Part shown: in pieces, positions 5,524 through 8,479 of the stretch
How the letters are laid out: every line of letters starts with the position of its first letter
Position numbering within the stretch: position 1 is the first letter of the stretch
Assembly (NCBI GenBank): GCA_934725835.1
Contig: CAKVCR010000116.1
Span: 1-8,479, forward strand
Direction: 5' to 3'
Length of the DNA: 8,479 nucleotides
DNA from: an uncultured Odoribacter sp.
GTDB taxonomy: Bacteria > Bacteroidota > Bacteroidia > Bacteroidales > Marinifilaceae
Notes under the pieces: generated by a model
What the model saw: the letters and a program-made list of their open reading frames with translations, nothing else
What the model was told of the DNA's origin: nothing
The model's database searches: none
Position numbers and translations under genes: made by a program

Positions 5524-8479
5524 ATGGCTAAAGAGAAAAAATTTATCACTTGTGATGGTAATGCTGCTGCTGCTCATATCGCATATATGTTCAGCGAGGT
5601 GTCTTGCATCTACCCGATTACTCCGTCTTCGCCGATGGCTGAATACGTAGACGAGTGGGCAGCTAAAGGAAGAAAGAACATGTTCGGTGAAACTGTTCGT
5701 TTGGTGGAAATGCAATCAGAAGCCGGTGCTGCCGGTGCCGTACACGGCTCTTTGCAGGCTGGTGCTTTGACTACAACCTATACTGCATCACAGGGTCTGT
5801 TGTTGATGATTCCTAATATGTATAAGATTGCCGGTGAGTTGTTGCCTTGCGTATTTCATGTGAGTGCACGTGCATTGGCAGCTCATGCTTTGAATATTTT
5901 CGGTGATCATGCAGATATTTATTCTGCCCGTCAGACCGGTTTTGCTATGTTGGCTTCCGGCTCTGTACAGGAGGTAATGGATTTGTCTGCTGTTTCTCAC
6001 CTGACAGCCATTAAATCCCGTATACCGTTTGTGAATTTCTTTGACGGTTTCCGTACTTCTCACGAAATCCAGAAAATCGAAGAGTTGCAGATGGAGGATG
6101 TAAAGGGATTGGTGGATATGGATGCTTTGCAGGCTTTCCGTAATCGTGCTTTGACTTCAGAAGCTCCTGTTACACGCGGTACTGCTCAGAATCCGGATAT
6201 CTATTTCCAAGGTCGTGAGGCTTCCAATAAGTTTATGGAGGCTGTGCCTGATATCGTAGCCGGTTATATGGCTAAAATCAGTGAGATTACAGGTCGTACT
6301 TACCGTCCGTTCGATTATTATGGTGCTGCTGACGCTGAGAATATCATTATCGCTATGGGTTCGGTTACTGAGACTATCCGTGAGGTGATTGATTATGAAA
6401 ATGCTAGCGGCAAGAAGGTAGGTATGATTGCAGTGCACTTATATCGTCCGTTCTCTGCTAAATATTTTATGGCAGCTGTACCGGCTACAGTGAAACGTAT
6501 CACTGTGCTTGACCGTACGAAAGAACCGGGAGCTAATGGCGATCCATTGTATTTGGATGTGAAGGATGTGTTCTATGGTAAGGAAAATGCTCCGGTGATT
6601 GTAGGCGGACGTTATGGTATGGGCTCTAAGGATGTGACTCCTGCTCAGATTATTGCCGTTTATAAAAATATGGAACGCAATGAGCCGAAAAACCAGTTCA
6701 CATTGGGTATTGTGGATGATGTTACTTTCCGCTCACTGCCTGCTGAAGAGGATGTGAAGATGACTCCTGCGGGAACTTATGAGGCGAAGTTCTATGGTTT
6801 GGGCTCTGACGGTACGGTGGGTGCTAACAAGAACTCTATCAAGATTATCGGTGGAGCTACTGATAAGTATTGCCAGGCTTATTTCGCTTATGACTCTAAG
6901 AAATCCGGTGGCTTTACTGCTTCGCACTTGCGTTTTGGTGATGCTCCTATCCGTTCTACATATTTGATTACAACTCCTGATTTCGTGGCTTGTCATGTGC
7001 CGGCTTATATTCATATGTATGACGTGCTGAAAGGTCTGCAGAAAGGTGGTTCTTTCCTATTGAACTCTATTTGGGATGAGGAAGAGACCAAGAAACATCT
7101 GCCTAATCACATGAAACGTTACTTGGCTGAAAACGAAATCAATTTCTATATTATCAACGGTACTAAGATTGGTCAGGAATTAGGTTTGGGCAACCGCACC
7201 AATACTATCATGCAGAGTGCTTTCTTTAAAATCACTAATGTGATTCCTTATGAATTGGCAGTGAAAGAGATGAAGGCAGCTATTGACAAGTCATACGGTA
7301 AGAAGGGCGAGGCAGTGGTGAATATGAACTATGCTGCTGTTGATGCCGGCGGCAAGGAGGGCAATCTGGTGAAAGTGACCGTGCCTGCAGAATGGAAGAA
7401 TCTGCCGGATGATGAGGTGAAACATGACGAAAATCGCCCGGCTTTCATTCGCAATATTGTAGACGTGATGAATGCCCAGAAGGGTGATAGTCTGCCTGTA
7501 AGTGCATTTAACGGATATGAGGACGGAACTTTCCCAAGCGGAACTGCAAAATATGAAAAACGCGGTATCGCCGTGAATGTTCCGGAATGGCAAGTTGAAA
7601 ACTGTATACAGTGTAATCAGTGCTCTTATGTTTGTCCTCACGCAGCTATCCGTCCGTTCTTGATGAGCGATGAAGAGTTGGCTGCTGCTCCTGCCGGGAC
7701 TCAGGTTAAGCCGGCTATCGGCAAGGAACTGGCCGGATATAAATTCAGAATGCAGGTGTCTCCGCTTGACTGTACCGGTTGCGGTAACTGTGCTGATGTT
7801 TGTCCTGCCAAAACGAAGGCTTTGGTTATGAAACCGCTGGAATCACAGGAAGCAGAAATTGAACGTTGGAATCACATGGATCGTAAGGTGGGCTATAAGA
7901 GAGTGGTTGAACCTAACAATGTGAAGAATTCTCAGTTTGTTCAGCCGTTATTTGAATTCTCAGGTGCTTGTGCCGGTTGCGGTGAGACTCCGTATATCAA
8001 GTTGATTTCTCAGTTGTTCGGCGAGCGTATGATGGTGGCTAATGCTACCGGTTGTTCTTCAATTTATGGTGGTTCTGCTCCTTCTACTCCGTATTGTACT
8101 AATTACGAAAGCGGACGTGGACCAGCTTGGGCAAACTCTCTATTTGAAGATAATGCAGAATTTGGTTTTGGTATGGCTCAAGGTGCCAACCGTATGCGTG
8201 AAAGAGCCAAGAGATTACTGGAAGAGAATATGAACGTTTTCTCTGCAGAAACTCAGTCTGCTATTAATGCTTGGATTGAGGCTTATAGCGACGGAGATAA
8301 GACTTTGGCTGTGAGTGATGCTATGTCGGCTGCTTTGGAGAAGGAGACGGCTCCGGTGGCTAAGGAAATCCTGGCGCTGAAGAATTATTTCACCAAGAAA
8401 TCCCAGTGGATTTTCGGTGGTGACGGTTGGGCTTATGATATCGGTTATGGCGGTGTTGATCATGTGTTGGCTAGCGGAC
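5524..8479 (+). CDS. nifJ: Pyruvate:ferredoxin (flavodoxin) oxidoreductase, partial at the 3' end
   Basis: This enzyme converts pyruvate and CoA to acetyl-CoA, CO2 and reduced ferredoxin, the main pyruvate-oxidising step in anaerobic Bacteroides. The frame is open from ATG 5524 to the window edge (985 codons); the single-chain enzyme is usually about 1,180 residues, so roughly 200 are missing. Landmarks in order: YPITPSSPMAE (30-40) and Glu66 of the thiamine-binding N-terminal domain; NIFGDHADIYSARQTG in that domain; the central gamma-type domain (about 415-620); an EKR motif (678-680); two ferredoxin-type 4Fe-4S sets (Cys 694/697/700/704 and 750/753/756/760); Cys 816, 819 and 844 for the third cluster, whose fourth Cys lies beyond the window; and GDGWAYDIG (966-974) for thiamine diphosphate/Mg. 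No defect is seen. Codon use looks more optimised than in the neighbours, as expected of a highly expressed gene. No clear promoter was found in the 51-base AT-rich gap upstream, so it may use a non-consensus promoter or read-through from the ATPase gene. Confidence 0.97.
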   Translation, partial: MAKEKKFITCDGNAAAAHIAYMFSEVSCIYPITPSSPMAEYVDEWAAKGRKNMFGETVRLVEMQSEAGAAGAVHGSLQAGALTTTYTASQGLLLMIPNMYKIAGELLPCVFHVSARALAAHALNIFGDHADIYSARQTGFAMLASGSVQEVMDLSAVSHLTAIKSRIPFVNFFDGFRTSHEIQKIEELQMEDVKGLVDMDALQAFRNRALTSEAPVTRGTAQNPDIYFQGREASNKFMEAVPDIVAGYMAKISEITGRTYRPFDYYGAADAENIIIAMGSVTETIREVIDYENASGKKVGMIAVHLYRPFSAKYFMAAVPATVKRITVLDRTKEPGANGDPLYLDVKDVFYGKENAPVIVGGRYGMGSKDVTPAQIIAVYKNMERNEPKNQFTLGIVDDVTFRSLPAEEDVKMTPAGTYEAKFYGLGSDGTVGANKNSIKIIGGATDKYCQAYFAYDSKKSGGFTASHLRFGDAPIRSTYLITTPDFVACHVPAYIHMYDVLKGLQKGGSFLLNSIWDEEETKKHLPNHMKRYLAENEINFYIINGTKIGQELGLGNRTNTIMQSAFFKITNVIPYELAVKEMKAAIDKSYGKKGEAVVNMNYAAVDAGGKEGNLVKVTVPAEWKNLPDDEVKHDENRPAFIRNIVDVMNAQKGDSLPVSAFNGYEDGTFPSGTAKYEKRGIAVNVPEWQVENCIQCNQCSYVCPHAAIRPFLMSDEELAAAPAGTQVKPAIGKELAGYKFRMQVSPLDCTGCGNCADVCPAKTKALVMKPLESQEAEIERWNHMDRKVGYKRVVEPNNVKNSQFVQPLFEFSGACAGCGETPYIKLISQLFGERMMVANATGCSSIYGGSAPSTPYCTNYESGRGPAWANSLFEDNAEFGFGMAQGANRMRERAKRLLEENMNVFSAETQSAINAWIEAYSDGDKTLAVSDAMSAALEKETAPVAKEILALKNYFTKKSQWIFGGDGWAYDIGYGGVDHVLASG

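Noticed and set aside
4996..5715. Minus-strand open frame (239 codons) spanning the ATPase end and nifJ start
   Set aside because: It crosses two well-supported plus-strand genes and has no family features; a shadow frame.

Overview
The window looks like chromosomal DNA of a gut-type Bacteroidales (Bacteroides, Phocaeicola or a close relative). Three things point there. Three upstream regions carry the Bacteroidota promoter pattern, a -33 TTTG/TTG followed after 19-20 bases by a -7 TAnnTTTG. The rho gene has the long charged N-terminal insertion known from Bacteroides. The first gene encodes a BACON-domain surface lipoprotein. No tRNA, rRNA, CRISPR array, insertion sequence or attachment site is visible, and no gap between genes exceeds about 160 bases.

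Layout. (1) Positions 1-727, minus strand: 5' part of a lipoprotein with a signal peptide, a BACON domain and the start of what looks like an M43 (pappalysin-type) zinc metalloprotease. (2) Positions 728-861: divergent intergenic region with a clear minus-strand promoter and a small inverted repeat. (3) Positions 862-2156, plus strand: a two-gene unit. It holds a hemerythrin-fold di-iron protein of the RIC (YtfE/ScdA, repair of iron centres) type, overlapped by 14 bases by a NarL/LuxR-type orphan regulator whose frame is broken near position 1635. (4) Positions 2196-4198: rho, with its own promoter, a structured leader and a strong hairpin terminator. (5) Positions 4244-5472: an AAA_14/DUF4143-type ATPase with its own promoter, a palindrome over the start region, and Gln where the family has the Walker B Glu. 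(6) Position 5524 to the window end: pyruvate:ferredoxin oxidoreductase (nifJ), cut off by the window edge after 985 codons.

How the parts relate. rho and nifJ are housekeeping genes: transcription termination, and central anaerobic metabolism producing acetyl-CoA and reduced ferredoxin. The RIC-like/LuxR pair is the most unusual part. Its iron ligands are well conserved, but the N-terminal ScdA-like motif has lost its cysteines, and the partner regulator has a receiver domain without the phospho-acceptor Asp. This suggests a redox or nitrosative-stress module in which the di-iron protein, rather than a histidine kinase, provides the signal; that reading is inference. No wholly new system is demonstrated here. 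The best leads are the frameshifted regulator, the 8-G tract in the RIC-like gene, the charge-patterned disordered region of Rho, and the altered Walker B motif of the ATPase.
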